A stretch of DNA of 64,000 nt, taken from contig JABXIG010000004.1 of NCBI GenBank assembly GCA_013373205.1, positions 1 to 64,000 on the forward strand. The letters are read 5' to 3'. The notes below the pieces were generated by a model. The model saw only the letters and a list, made by a program, of their open reading frames with translations. It had not been told where the DNA came from and did no database searches. Origin of the DNA: Methylocystaceae bacterium. Lineage in GTDB: Bacteria > Pseudomonadota > Alphaproteobacteria > Rhodospirillales > Terasakiellaceae. Positions within the stretch are counted from its first letter, which is position 1. Each line of letters starts with the position of its first letter. Of the stretch, positions 7,253 through 16,094 are shown piece after piece. Made by a program: the position numbers and the translations under genes.

Positions 7253-7978
7253 ATGCGTCTTCTCTTCCTTTTCCTTAGCGCCTTTTTCTTATCAAACACG
7301 GCCCACGCTGATGAAGAACTAAAGGAATATGCAGATTATCAAGTTTTGCATGTCAAAAACACCATCAAATCTATAGACCTGACTTTGCTAGAATCCATTG
7401 ATTTCTTGAACCGTAATCTCGGTAAGGAAGAAGCAACGCTTCATAAAAGCCTGTTACAATATGCTGAACGCACCCCAGGCCTACGTGCGATCATTGTGAC
7501 GGACACAAAAGGGAAATTAAAGCTGGACAGTTTTTCTTACCCTACAAAAAACATCAATTTAGCCGACCGTGAATATGTTAAAAACGCAACCGCGTTAAAC
7601 AACCAGAGTCTCTATATTGGGCAACCTGTTGTTGGCAGGAGTTCTGGGACAGCTTTCTTGCCCTTTTCACGCGCACTCTTAAATGCCAATAAAGAAAGCC
7701 AAGGGGTCATTGCCGCCATTATGCATCCCGGATTCCTGATTAAGCAAGACATGCTGTGCGCCCAGTGTTTTGTAGCTGTTTTCAATTCTCATCAAAAGCT
7801 CGTGGTCTCTTATCCTACCAACGCAAGTTTCCCGGATGATTTCATTGCGATGTTACAAGCTGAAAGCCAAGGCCACGTCATCAAACATCAATTAAATGGC
7901 CAGCCCGTTACAACCTTAAAAGCCCCGATCAGCGATTTTGGACTGACCCTAACGGTGAGCAAATTCTCAAACCAGTAA
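7253..7978 (+). CDS. Secreted stand-alone Cache-domain protein (first of a tandem pair)
   Basis: The ATG at 7253 is chosen because it begins a clear signal peptide (MRLLFLFLSAFFLSNTAHA), giving 241 residues; a longer open frame upstream encodes nothing convincing. The mature part resembles the dCache sensor fold: PGLRAIIVTDTKGKLKLDS (75-93), NINLADREYVKNA (100-112), YIGQPVVGRSSG and an FLPFSRALLNANKESQGVI strand. Such domains normally form the periplasmic half of chemoreceptors, histidine kinases or GGDEF proteins, but here no membrane anchor or output domain follows. A CxxC pair (C169, C172) is shared with the next gene. Likely a soluble periplasmic ligand binder; partner unknown. Confidence 0.75.
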   Translation: MRLLFLFLSAFFLSNTAHADEELKEYADYQVLHVKNTIKSIDLTLLESIDFLNRNLGKEEATLHKSLLQYAERTPGLRAIIVTDTKGKLKLDSFSYPTKNINLADREYVKNATALNNQSLYIGQPVVGRSSGTAFLPFSRALLNANKESQGVIAAIMHPGFLIKQDMLCAQCFVAVFNSHQKLVVSYPTNASFPDDFIAMLQAESQGHVIKHQLNGQPVTTLKAPISDFGLTLTVSKFSNQ

Positions 7979-8062
7979 CAACAGACCCATAGCGTTTAAT
8001 CCTATAATTGTATTTTAAGCAAAGACGTGGTACGTTGCCTTCACCTTAAGTAGGACCGGGTA

Positions 8063-8785
8063 ATGTTTCGCGTTTTATTCTTAATTTTCATATTGTTATC
8101 TGGGCGCGCGCAAGCCAGCATTGATCTGGAACTAGCCGCCCAATATCAGGAAACTTATGCAGAAGGCCTCCTGCGTTCAGCCGACATTACCTTAGTCGGC
8201 CTCGCCAATCTTTTTGAATTTTCTGAAAACAATTCGATTAACGATCTTATCATTCACAATTCCCTAAACCGCACAGTCAAGCGTGTCCCGGGTTTGCGCG
8301 CTCTATTCACCACCACGGTGGATGGAAAGTTACAATATGATAGTTTCAGATATCCAACCCGTAACATGAACCTAAAAGACAGAGCATACGTGCACAAAGC
8401 TTTTGGATTGAAGGAAAACGAACTTTATATTGGAAAGCCAATCCGCAACACCTTTGCCAACTTTGATAGCCTGCCCTTATCTCGCCCGATCTTTAGTGAA
8501 AAAGGCTACATCAAAGGTGTCGCCGTCGCCATCATGACGCCGGACCATTTGATCAAACGCGACAAGGTCTGCGTGAAGTGCGTTGTCTCTATCTACAAAA
8601 CCACGGGCGAAAAAATCACCAGTTTCCCGTCATCCTTTGTTGATTTTCCGGATGTTCAGTCCCTAATGAAGGACTACAAACCCAATGTGCCGTTTAAAAT
8701 CGACATCAATAAACTAAGAACTCAAAGTCTCTGGATTCCCTTCAACGACTATGAGCTTGTTTTAGTCTATTCATATTTTGAATAA
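8063..8785 (+). CDS. Secreted stand-alone Cache-domain protein (second of a tandem pair)
   Basis: The 240-residue protein is a diverged paralogue of the preceding gene, 84 bases downstream. It has a signal peptide (MFRVLFLIFILLSGRAQA) and then the same series of blocks: PGLRALFTTTVDGKLQYDS (76-94), NMNLKDRAYVHKA (101-113), LYIGKPIRNT, LPLSRPIFSEKGYIKGVAV and a CxxC at C170/C173. No transmembrane or signalling domain follows. The conserved CxxC suggests a disulfide or metal site in the fold. The two proteins may be receptor accessory factors or periplasmic sensors feeding a partner elsewhere (inference). A short hairpin (AAGGCT/AGCCTT) follows the stop. Confidence 0.75.
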   Translation: MFRVLFLIFILLSGRAQASIDLELAAQYQETYAEGLLRSADITLVGLANLFEFSENNSINDLIIHNSLNRTVKRVPGLRALFTTTVDGKLQYDSFRYPTRNMNLKDRAYVHKAFGLKENELYIGKPIRNTFANFDSLPLSRPIFSEKGYIKGVAVAIMTPDHLIKRDKVCVKCVVSIYKTTGEKITSFPSSFVDFPDVQSLMKDYKPNVPFKIDINKLRTQSLWIPFNDYELVLVYSYFE

Positions 8786-8818
8786 GGCTACATCCTATGG
8801 CAGCCTTTAAGCCTTGCC

Positions 8819-9178
8819 TTAATATGAAATCAGTTCAGTTGGATTATTATGTAATTCAATATGACCCATCAGATAGTTCAACGCATTTGCCCGTTCAACA
8901 TTACTGAGTTCCTGAACTTTCTTCCCCATATGACGTTCCACGTCACTTAGCAAACTGATCGGATCATTATTACTATTGCGGGAAGCAATAATAATAAGGC
9001 GTGACAGCTGGTCTTCGCTCACTTTCGGGACCGAATGCTGGTAGAACACCACACCACTTAAAACCGCAAAAGCGAACACGACTCCAGCAATCCCTGCACT
9101 GCCGAAGCGATGGAACTTTCGTTTTTTGGAGGTATCATCCAATTTTGACAATGTCTTTTGCAAGTCTTCGTCAAGCAT
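8819..9178 (-). CDS. Small single-pass membrane protein of unknown function
   Basis: The ATG at 9178 is preceded by an AGGTG Shine-Dalgarno and gives 119 residues; a start at 9235 would add 19 residues without a good ribosome site. The N-terminal 30 residues are charged and cytoplasmic-looking, followed by a basic RKFHRFG and one membrane helix (about 31-49, AGIAGVVFAFAVLSGVVFYQ). The remaining 70 residues would lie outside and contain DPISLLSDVERHMGKKVQEL. It converges on the Cache genes and diverges from a GNAT gene. I do not recognise the family. Confidence 0.65.
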   Translation of the reverse strand: MLDEDLQKTLSKLDDTSKKRKFHRFGSAGIAGVVFAFAVLSGVVFYQHSVPKVSEDQLSRLIIIASRNSNNDPISLLSDVERHMGKKVQELSNVERANALNYLMGHIELHNNPTELISY

Positions 9179-9305
9179 TATACACCTACTGGTAGCCACA
9201 CAATCTAAATTAGTCTTCTTTCTTCCTATTATCATAGATTGTACGTCACACTACAATAAAAATTTTCGTACATTTTTATCACCTTAACATGAATAGGAGA
9301 TAAAA

Positions 9306-9863
9306 ATGCTTAATATAAGAGTAGCACAAGTCAACGACATCCCTGAAATTGCCAATATCCATGAAATCGGCTGGCGCAACACATACAGCTTTATGCCAGA
9401 AGCCGTCCTGTTAAATCGCGATAAGAATTTTCGCATGCAGCAATGGCAAAACTGGTTTAACGAAGACCGCGCTAGCCAGGATGAAGCTCTGTATGTCTTT
9501 GAAGAAAATGGGAAAACCGTTGGCTTTTGTATGTGCAAACCAAACGACGACGATATGTTGATCGGTGCACGCGGCGAACTTCATGCCCTTTATGTACTAC
9601 CTGATGTCCGTACCTTCGGGATTAGCTTTCTCGCCATCAACACTTTATCCAAATTCCTTTTGGAAAGAAACTTAGCTCCTTTATGTTGCTGGGCTTTTCA
9701 AAAAAATAAAATTTGGAGATGGTATGAACGGCTCGGCTTCAAACGGATTATTGCGCGCAATCGTCGCATAAATAATATCGAAATTCCTGAATACGGTCTT
9801 GTTCACTTCGAACCCAATAAGCTGATTGATTATACCGGTCAAAAACTTGCACTCGCAGCATAA
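9306..9863 (+). CDS. GNAT family N-acetyltransferase
   Basis: The 185-residue protein begins LNIRVAQVNDIPEIANIHEIGWRNTY, typical of the first strand and helices of GNAT enzymes. The acetyl-CoA region is LHALYVLPDVRTFGISFLAINTL (about 97-119), where the usual R/QxxGxG/A loop is only partly kept. The end of the fold has the typical WYERLGFKRI (139-148). The substrate cannot be predicted. A good Shine-Dalgarno (AGGAGA) precedes the ATG. A strong bidirectional terminator follows. Confidence 0.85.
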   Translation: MLNIRVAQVNDIPEIANIHEIGWRNTYSFMPEAVLLNRDKNFRMQQWQNWFNEDRASQDEALYVFEENGKTVGFCMCKPNDDDMLIGARGELHALYVLPDVRTFGISFLAINTLSKFLLERNLAPLCCWAFQKNKIWRWYERLGFKRIIARNRRINNIEIPEYGLVHFEPNKLIDYTGQKLALAA

Positions 9864-9876
9864 GGGTTAAAAAAAA

Positions 9877-9911
9877 TGGTGGTCACCTTAATCGGTGGCC
9901 ACCAATTTTAT
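9877..9911. terminator. Bidirectional intrinsic terminator
   Basis: TGGTGGTCACC (9877-9887) pairs with GGTGGCCACCA (9894-9904) with one wobble and a six-base loop. A runs precede it and ATTTTAT follows, so it can end both the GNAT gene and the converging XRE gene. Confidence 0.85.
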
Positions 9912-9928
9912 CTCATAAAATAAATCAC

Positions 9929-10366
9929 TTAACCGGCATTCATCCGCTGAACAGCGAAATCTATAATTTGAGCCGTTGTTTCAGCCGGAACACGCTCGTG
10001 TTCTGGTTTGGCATTATTTTGTGCCATCCAATCATGGATTTCCATAAATGTATCTGCAAACATTTCTGGATCCCGAGTCGCACCAGTTCTTTTGCAAAGA
10101 TAGAAGGCAACATTCCATGCGATTTTTCGATCGAACCCGACAGAACGGACCTCTTCTGACATTTTCATGTCACCCAAACCGGTAAAAAACCAATTTAAAT
10201 CATAGCCCCAATCTGACAGCTTTTGCAGCACATCACCTTTGGGAATTTGGTCACGTTCATAACCCTGAATGGAACCGATAGACACACTTAATTGGTGCGA
10301 AAATTCCCTTTGTGTCAAACCTAAATTTTTACGTATTTCGCTAAAACGTTGTCCGATTTCATTCAT
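9929..10366 (-). CDS. XRE-family helix-turn-helix regulator with poly-G ribosome site
   Basis: The 145-residue protein has an N-terminal HTH (residues 5-60): GQRFSEIRKNLGLTQREFSHQ and SIGSIQGYERDQIPKGDVL, followed by the WFFTGLGDM segment typical of phage-like repressors. The C-terminal half (75-145) is helical and may mediate oligomerisation. The start is at 10366; its Shine-Dalgarno is a run of ten G on the coding strand (10372-10381), five bases before ATG. Length changes in this run would alter ribosome binding, so expression may be phase variable. It diverges from another XRE gene at 10710. Confidence 0.85.
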   Translation of the reverse strand: MNEIGQRFSEIRKNLGLTQREFSHQLSVSIGSIQGYERDQIPKGDVLQKLSDWGYDLNWFFTGLGDMKMSEEVRSVGFDRKIAWNVAFYLCKRTGATRDPEMFADTFMEIHDWMAQNNAKPEHERVPAETTAQIIDFAVQRMNAG

Positions 10367-10371
10367 GTTCG

Positions 10372-10381
10372 CCCCCCCCCC
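10372..10381 (-). promoter_or_regulatory. Ten-G homopolymer serving as ribosome binding site
   Basis: Ten consecutive C on the plus strand (G on the coding strand) lie five bases upstream of the ATG at 10366. The run replaces a normal AGGAGG. Homopolymers of this length are prone to slipped-strand mispairing. Confidence 0.7.
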
Positions 10382-10709
10382 TTAAACAAGCATAAGTTAT
10401 TCTGTTTTCTTTCAACTTTACCTTTTTCTAGCATCAAAATCATTATTTATTTGGGATTTATGCCAAAGTATAATTTTTTATGTAAGAAACTGGATTTTAA
10501 ATAATTTAAAATACACAAAATTTTATACAACTAAATATAGTCGTGCGAATTGCTACATTTACCCAACCCTTCATTTATCCTGTTGATATTATTTAAAGTT
10601 TAGAATTCTTCAAGTAAACCTGTACAAACTGTAATCCCCTTGACATGTAAGCTTTGTTAGCTAATTTCACACTATAGAAATGCAAGATAATAGCTATTGA
10701 GATAATGCC
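10382..10709. other. AT-rich divergent promoter region between two XRE genes
   Basis: The 328 bases are strongly AT-rich and contain no credible gene. Near the right end TTGACA (10640-10645) is followed after 16 bases by TAATTT (10662-10667), a possible promoter for the 10710 gene. No long inverted repeat stands out. Confidence 0.5.
10640..10667 (+). promoter_or_regulatory. Possible promoter of the 10710 XRE gene
   Basis: A perfect -35 hexamer TTGACA is followed at 16 bases by TAATTT, a weak -10. The -10 lies 42 bases upstream of the ATG. An alternative -10 TATAGA at 10673-10678 would give an unusually long spacer. Confidence 0.35.
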
Positions 10710-11171
10710 ATGAGCAGAAGACCACCAAGAACAACACCCGACCCGATTGATAAATATGTGGGTTCACGGGTGCGCGCGCGCCGTGTTGGTATGCGCATTT
10801 CCCAGACCAAACTTGGTGATGCTATTGGTGTAACCTTTCAACAGGTTCAAAAGTACGAAAATGGTACAAACCGGATCGGAGCCAGCAATCTTTACAAGAT
10901 CTCACGACAATTAGGTGTCGATGTAGCTTATTTCTTCAAAGGTATCCCAGAAGACCTCTATGAAGCTTCAAACGCAGACCCCTTCGGCCTAAGTGAACCG
11001 GCGGCAGAACCTTTTGACAATGATCCTTTATCTTCTAAAGAGTCTATTGCACTTATTCATGATTATCATCGCATTCCTGATGAAGAGTTAAGACAACGGG
11101 TTGTCCAATTTATGAAGGCCTTAGCCAACAGCCTGACCAATCAGCCGCATGAAGATGAGTCAAACTCGTAA
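10710..11171 (+). CDS. XRE-family transcriptional regulator (alphaproteobacterial SinR-like type)
   Basis: The 153-residue protein has a short proline-rich N terminus, then a canonical HTH_3 domain (about 16-72): VGSRVRARRVGMRISQTKLG and GVTFQQVQKYENGTNRIGAS, ending in VDVAYFFKGIPEDL. The C-terminal helix set (105-145, SIALIHDYHRIPDEELRQRV) is the usual oligomerisation tail of this alphaproteobacterial group. The following gene (11333) encodes a clear paralogue. Ligand and targets are unknown; autoregulation from the upstream AT-rich region is likely. Confidence 0.9.
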   Translation: MSRRPPRTTPDPIDKYVGSRVRARRVGMRISQTKLGDAIGVTFQQVQKYENGTNRIGASNLYKISRQLGVDVAYFFKGIPEDLYEASNADPFGLSEPAAEPFDNDPLSSKESIALIHDYHRIPDEELRQRVVQFMKALANSLTNQPHEDESNS

Positions 11172-11332
11172 CAGACCTGCGATAATTACACTAAAGAGTA
11201 GCGAATTTAGCATTCCAAGCTAATCACGCGAATAGAAGGTTGGGCTTTATTCCATGACATGCTATATCCTAAAACGTGCACAATATAAAATTGCATCTTA
11301 TTGGCGCATTTTAACGTTGAAGGTTATCTCGC

Positions 11333-11719
11333 ATGAAACAAACACCCAAACCCATTGACCCCATTGATTGTCAAATCGGCGAACGGCTGCGCCAAAAACG
11401 CAATTATTTAAACCTCAGCCAAACCGAACTGGGTCAAAAACTTGGTGTTTCCCGCATTAAAATTGGCCAATATGAATCCGGTGCCCGATCCATTCCCGCC
11501 AGTCAGCTATTAAAGCTTACACAAATTTTAAATGTAAATATCACTTTCTTTTTCCATTCATCTGACGAATTAGACTCAGAAAACTCTGAGCCTTTGCTTA
11601 ATAAAGATGCGATCAACCTGATCCGTGACTTTGAGAATCTGGACGGCCCTGATGTTAAAAAAGCTTTTGCTGACGTAATGGAACGTACCGCCCAACTGTT
11701 ACAAAACAAGATAATCTGA
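11333..11719 (+). CDS. XRE-family transcriptional regulator, paralogue of the 10710 gene
   Basis: The 128-residue protein parallels its neighbour: IDPIDCQIGERLRQKRNYLN, then LSQTELGQKLGVSRIKIGQY and ARSIPASQLLKLTQILNVNI, closing with TFFFHSS. The C-terminal tail (80-120, DAINLIRDFENLDGPDVKKA) corresponds to that of the 10710 protein. It lies 161 bases downstream and probably has its own promoter. Three XRE regulators within 1.8 kb, without a visible structural operon, is unusual. Confidence 0.88.
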   Translation: MKQTPKPIDPIDCQIGERLRQKRNYLNLSQTELGQKLGVSRIKIGQYESGARSIPASQLLKLTQILNVNITFFFHSSDELDSENSEPLLNKDAINLIRDFENLDGPDVKKAFADVMERTAQLLQNKII

Positions 11720-11935
11720 GAGCGATAACATTCTTTAGGTTTCACCGAAATCATACAATACAATATATTTATGCAAAATTTTCTTATTAATTGAAATATT
11801 AAGGCAAAATCCGCGTATTTGGTTTGATAATTTTATGAGCGGTGATACCCTACGATTACATAAAAATGATCTAATGCGTGCCATTCACTTCAGGGTTTTG
11901 CTATCGCCCTGACTTAATGATAAAGAGGTAAACCA

Positions 11936-12334
11936 GTGCCCATTCAACAAGAAACGCGCCTTATTCGTGACGGTTTTTCTATCACCTACAGACGCTTCTA
12001 CGGCAACATCATAATCAATGAAGTCATTAAAAGCATCGTCAGTGGCGTCGTGAATACAGCCGCCAACCGGGAAAATTGTATCCTCAGTAACTGGAAAGAC
12101 GTCATCAACGTCGAATTTAATGCCGGGGACATTAATGGAGCCTTGGAAGGCGCTTATTCCATAGATTTAATGGAACGCAAGGTTGCCATCGCCTTCGTGC
12201 TGGGTGACAACCCCCACCTTCATCTACTCGCGAATAGTTTTATAAGTGCTGTTAGGCCAGAACAAATAAACGCCAAGATTTTCGATACGGATGACGAAGG
12301 TCTTGAGTGGTTATCTTCAATCCATCAAAAATAA
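11936..12334 (+). CDS. Conserved-looking small cytoplasmic protein, function unknown
   Basis: The GTG at 11936 is preceded by GAGGT and gives 132 residues. The alternating strand/helix pattern, the FYGNIIINEVIKSI segment (21-34) and the closing DDEGLEWLSSI (119-129) loosely resemble SpoIIAA/STAS-like small proteins (PF11964 type), but I cannot confirm it. There is no signal peptide, membrane helix or metal motif. It is monocistronic, with a terminator directly after the stop. Confidence 0.65.
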   Translation: MPIQQETRLIRDGFSITYRRFYGNIIINEVIKSIVSGVVNTAANRENCILSNWKDVINVEFNAGDINGALEGAYSIDLMERKVAIAFVLGDNPHLHLLANSFISAVRPEQINAKIFDTDDEGLEWLSSIHQK

Positions 12335-12335
12335 T

Positions 12336-12371
12336 AAAAAGCCCCTACACACACGGCGCAAGGGCTTTTTT
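12336..12371. terminator. Bidirectional terminator between the 11936 gene and trpS
   Basis: AAAAAGCCC (12336-12344) pairs with GGGCTTTTT (12362-12370). The A and T runs on both sides let it end the plus-strand gene and the converging trpS. Confidence 0.8.
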
Positions 12372-12394
12372 ATAGTTAAATTTGATCGTTCAGA

Positions 12395-13393
12395 TCACGG
12401 ACGTAAGAAACCAACCACATCCTTAACTTCGTCCAAAACAGGCTGGGCAATGGCATTTGCCCGTTCAGCCCCGTCGCGCAAAATCGCATCAATTTGAGCC
12501 GGATCATCCATATAACGCTTCATTTCTTCTGAAATGGGGGACAGTTTTGCAACAGCCAGGTCAGTCAGCGCTTTTTTGAAATCAGCAAAGCTCTGACCAC
12601 CATATTCAGCGCAAACGTCTTCCAGTTTCATATCATTCAGCGCCCCATAGATATTCATGAGGTTTTTCGCTTCCAGACGATCTTCAAACCCATCTACATT
12701 ATCCGGGATGGGGTGCGGGTCAGTCTTAGCTTTGCGAATTTTCTTGGCAATGGCGTCTGCATCGTCTGTCATGCCGATACGCGCATATTCAGACGGATCA
12801 GACTTTGACATTTTTTTAGAACCATCACGCAAAGACATAACACGCGTTGCCGTGCCAAAAATCATCGGATCAGGCAGTGGGAAAACTTCTTTACCAAAAT
12901 CATTATTGAACTTTTGTGCAATATCGCGTGCAAGCTCCAGATGCTGCTTCTGATCATCCCCGACAGGAACGTGAGTTGCTTTATAAAGCAAAATGTCCGC
13001 CGCCATAAGATTCGGATAGACATACAGGCCACAAGAGGCGTTTTCTTTATGCTTGCCTGCTTTTTCCTTAAACTGTGTCATCCGGTTCAACCAGCCCAGA
13101 CGCGCCACACAGTTCAGAACCCAGCCGAGTTCTGCATGAGCGGAAACATTTGACTGATTAAAGATAATGTTTTTCTTCGGGTCCACACCGGCCGCCAGCA
13201 TGCCCGCGGCAACTTCGCGTGTTGCACGGCGCAGATCATCCGGGTCTTGCCAGACGGTAATGGCATGCATATCGACCACACAGAAAATACTTTCATAGTC
13301 GTCTTGCAGTTTTACCCAGTTGCGAATGGCACCGAGGTAGTTGCCCAAAGTCATATTACCGGATGGCTGTACGCCAGAAAAAATGCGATCCAT
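12395..13393 (-). CDS. trpS: Tryptophan--tRNA ligase
   Basis: This class Ic aminoacyl-tRNA synthetase charges tRNA-Trp using ATP. The 332 residues match the family length. The HIGH-like motif is [12 protein letters not shown] (11-22) and the KMSKS loop is exact at 194-198. [18 protein letters not shown] (78-95) and [15 protein letters not shown] (145-159) are also diagnostic. It is transcribed alone; the next upstream gene on the same strand is murJ after the chemoreceptor gene. Identity is secure. Confidence 0.97.
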   Translation of the reverse strand: MDRIFSGVQPSGNMTLGNYLGAIRNWVKLQDDYESIFCVVDMHAITVWQDPDDLRRATREVAAGMLAAGVDPKKNIIFNQSNVSAHAELGWVLNCVARLGWLNRMTQFKEKAGKHKENASCGLYVYPNLMAADILLYKATHVPVGDDQKQHLELARDIAQKFNNDFGKEVFPLPDPMIFGTATRVMSLRDGSKKMSKSDPSEYARIGMTDDADAIAKKIRKAKTDPHPIPDNVDGFEDRLEAKNLMNIYGALNDMKLEDVCAEYGGQSFADFKKALTDLAVAKLSPISEEMKRYMDDPAQIDAILRDGAERANAIAQPVLDEVKDVVGFLRP

Positions 13394-13502
13394 TGGATGT
13401 GTCCCGCTTCATAAGTGTAAAAAACAAGGCGCGGTGGAAACGCCCCTAAAAAATCGAGACTTGTTATGCAATGCTCGTCTGTTTGGGTCAAGCTTTATGG
13501 CA

Positions 13503-15908
13503 TTATTCAGCTGCTGATCGATAATCAGACAGTTGCACCACTTCATGTTCCCCCAAAAGTTCATCACGTAAGCTATCGGCCCAGAGCTGGATCACATACT
13601 GTACAATCTCAGCACGGTCTTCCATATCCCCGGAGAAACGAATACGGGTTTTGGGGCTGTCCAGTCCGCGTTTAGACAAAATTTCCACCTCGAACTCGCC
13701 AGACACCCCATCAATGGTGGCCGTAAATTCGTCCCCCATCGCTACATCCAAAGGCGGATGAAGGGCAAAACCGTTATTGGAAATATCCAGCAATTTAGAT
13801 TTAAAAGTGCCTTTTGCGCCATTTAAGACGACCTGAATATCTTCACCGGCCAGAATTGATTTCTCGCCTTCCTCTTCGGTCATTGTGTGGGATGCAGAGC
13901 GTACCGCTGTATTCAGCGACATCTGCAAGCTTTCCACCATCGCTGAAACCCGGTTCGATACATCACCTAAACGATCTGACAAGGCGCGCACACCCTGCAT
14001 TTCCTGTGAAGCTTCCCCCACATGATGAGTCAACTGTTCAGACACCTTAAAGGAATCGTGAATGGTCGCGGTAATTTCGCGGGTTTCACGGGTTTGTTCT
14101 TCCACACTTTGTGATACATCAGCCGAGATATTCGCCATATCAGCAATAATATGGTTAATTTCCTGAATGGATTTCATACAGTCATGGGCCACATGGCGCA
14201 CATCCGTAATCTGACGTGAAATTTCTGCCGTGGCTTTCGATGTTTGGGTCGCCAGTAACTTGACTTCATTGGCCACAACCCCAAAGCCTTTGCCACTTTC
14301 CCCGGCACGTTCTGCTTCGATGGTTGCGTTCAGAGCCAACATGTTGGTTTGTGCCGCAATATCGTTAATCATATTGACAACACTGCCAATACTGTCAGCC
14401 GCTTCGCTCAGGCTTTCAACTGCATGGGATGATTTTTCGGCTTGATCCATGGCTGTATCGGCAATACCGCGTTGACGTTGAACCTGTTCAGACACCTGAC
14501 CGATGGAACCTGCAAGGTTTTGCGCAGCTTGAGCCACCCGTTCTGCCAGTTCCAGCGATGATTTTGCCTGCACCGCCACATCATCAGCCTGATGAGAGAC
14601 TTGTTCCGCCGAACTTGCCATAGAACCAACAGCACTGCTGAGTTCTTTCGTGTGGACCGCCACTTTTTCAAGCACAACACCTGTTTCCGATTCAATGGTA
14701 TCGGCCATTGCCATAAGGGAAGCACTGCGTTTTTCTTCTTCGCGTTTCTGATCTTCCAGACGTTGTTGGGTCAGGCGTTCCACATCCATGGCGTTTTGAC
14801 GGAAGATCACAACCGCTTTCGCCATCGTCCCGACCTCGTCACGGCGTTCTTTATCCACCACTTCGATATCCACATCCCCATCGCCCAGGCGTTTCATATC
14901 TCCGGTCACACGATTAAGCGGCCCCAAGATACTGCGCGACGTCACTGCCCCTAACAGAACGGCAATTACAGCCACAACCGCCATGGTGATGATATAGCTG
15001 GTGATGGTGGATTGGGATGCTTCGGATACGGCTTTCGTTGTTTCGTTCTGTTCCATAATCGCGGTGGTACGGATATCGGACGCCAGTTTCATCGTGCCTT
15101 CAATGGCGTTGCGAAAGGCTTCAAAGGATTGGAACAGGCCCATATTTGATCCTTGAAACTGCACGTAGCCCTGTTTCAACAGATCATTGTCACGACCCAA
15201 AAATTTCAGGGCTTTTTTGTCACGTCGCGACAGACCTGACATGCCTTTTTTGGTTTCTGCCAGTGCGTCATCGACCTGCGATGTCGCATCGCGCGCATTT
15301 TGCAGGGTTTGTTCATTCGGTTTGATGGCATAGGTCATGGTTTCCAACAAAGCTTTGTTGGATGACACAATTATCTTTTCTGCCAGATCATGCAGATGAG
15401 CATAATCCGGGCGTTCCATCGCAATTTTATTCAGCTTTACGGCCAGTTCAGGTGATGAAGATACAAGTTTGTTTGCCCCCATCAGAATCATATCTGCGGA
15501 AGCACCGATATTTTCAATACGAAGCAAAAGCGGCCCCAAGGTATCGATATAATTTGCTTCCGATTTAGTGACTTCGTCCGCTTGTTCGCTCAGGCCCTTT
15601 TCTTTTAAGGTTTCCACAAAAGATACAGCGACATTGTGGGTTTTTTCAAGTTGGACCTCAACAAGTTCACGATCTTTAACTTTGGTCGATTGCGCATAAA
15701 GCAAGATGGCATCAGACAATTCGTTCAGACTAAGCGCGTAATCGTTGGCACTACCGACCAAAGTGATTTTTTCGCCAATCGCTTCAGTCGATCCGGCCAT
15801 TTCATCAAACTGGAATGTGGCAAAAGCGCCCAATCCCAGCAATGCACAAATTAAAAATCCAAATCCCATATAAATGCGATGGGAAATCGACAAACGATCC
15901 GCAGCCAT
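13503..15908 (-). CDS. Methyl-accepting chemotaxis protein with C-terminal PilZ-like domain
   Basis: The 801-residue chemoreceptor has a first membrane helix (about 12-32), a helical periplasmic sensor of some 270 residues, a second membrane helix (about 300-325), a HAMP domain (SILGPLNRVTGDMKRLGDGDVDIEV), and an MCP signalling domain whose tip includes ESGKGFGVVANEVKLLATQT. After about residue 670 comes a PilZ-like domain with LLDISNNGFAL, the D/NxSxxG half of the c-di-GMP site. The other half, RxxxR, is absent from the preceding segment. It would signal to CheA/CheW and may sense a second input through PilZ, though c-di-GMP binding is doubtful. Confidence 0.93.
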   Translation of the reverse strand: MAADRLSISHRIYMGFGFLICALLGLGAFATFQFDEMAGSTEAIGEKITLVGSANDYALSLNELSDAILLYAQSTKVKDRELVEVQLEKTHNVAVSFVETLKEKGLSEQADEVTKSEANYIDTLGPLLLRIENIGASADMILMGANKLVSSSPELAVKLNKIAMERPDYAHLHDLAEKIIVSSNKALLETMTYAIKPNEQTLQNARDATSQVDDALAETKKGMSGLSRRDKKALKFLGRDNDLLKQGYVQFQGSNMGLFQSFEAFRNAIEGTMKLASDIRTTAIMEQNETTKAVSEASQSTITSYIITMAVVAVIAVLLGAVTSRSILGPLNRVTGDMKRLGDGDVDIEVVDKERRDEVGTMAKAVVIFRQNAMDVERLTQQRLEDQKREEEKRSASLMAMADTIESETGVVLEKVAVHTKELSSAVGSMASSAEQVSHQADDVAVQAKSSLELAERVAQAAQNLAGSIGQVSEQVQRQRGIADTAMDQAEKSSHAVESLSEAADSIGSVVNMINDIAAQTNMLALNATIEAERAGESGKGFGVVANEVKLLATQTSKATAEISRQITDVRHVAHDCMKSIQEINHIIADMANISADVSQSVEEQTRETREITATIHDSFKVSEQLTHHVGEASQEMQGVRALSDRLGDVSNRVSAMVESLQMSLNTAVRSASHTMTEEEGEKSILAGEDIQVVLNGAKGTFKSKLLDISNNGFALHPPLDVAMGDEFTATIDGVSGEFEVEILSKRGLDSPKTRIRFSGDMEDRAEIVQYVIQLWADSLRDELLGEHEVVQLSDYRSAAE

Positions 15909-16094
15909 ATTCTCGTTTCACCTTAAATATTATTTATTGTCCACCTTATGGGAGACTTATTTATGAGATGGCGCAGTGCAACATTGATGTCAATTTAAGA
16001 AGGATCGGACCATAATAACTTCACTCAATTGTCATAAAATATTCATGCGAATTATAATCATTATGATAAATTGGTTTGATTATAAGAAATTGTT

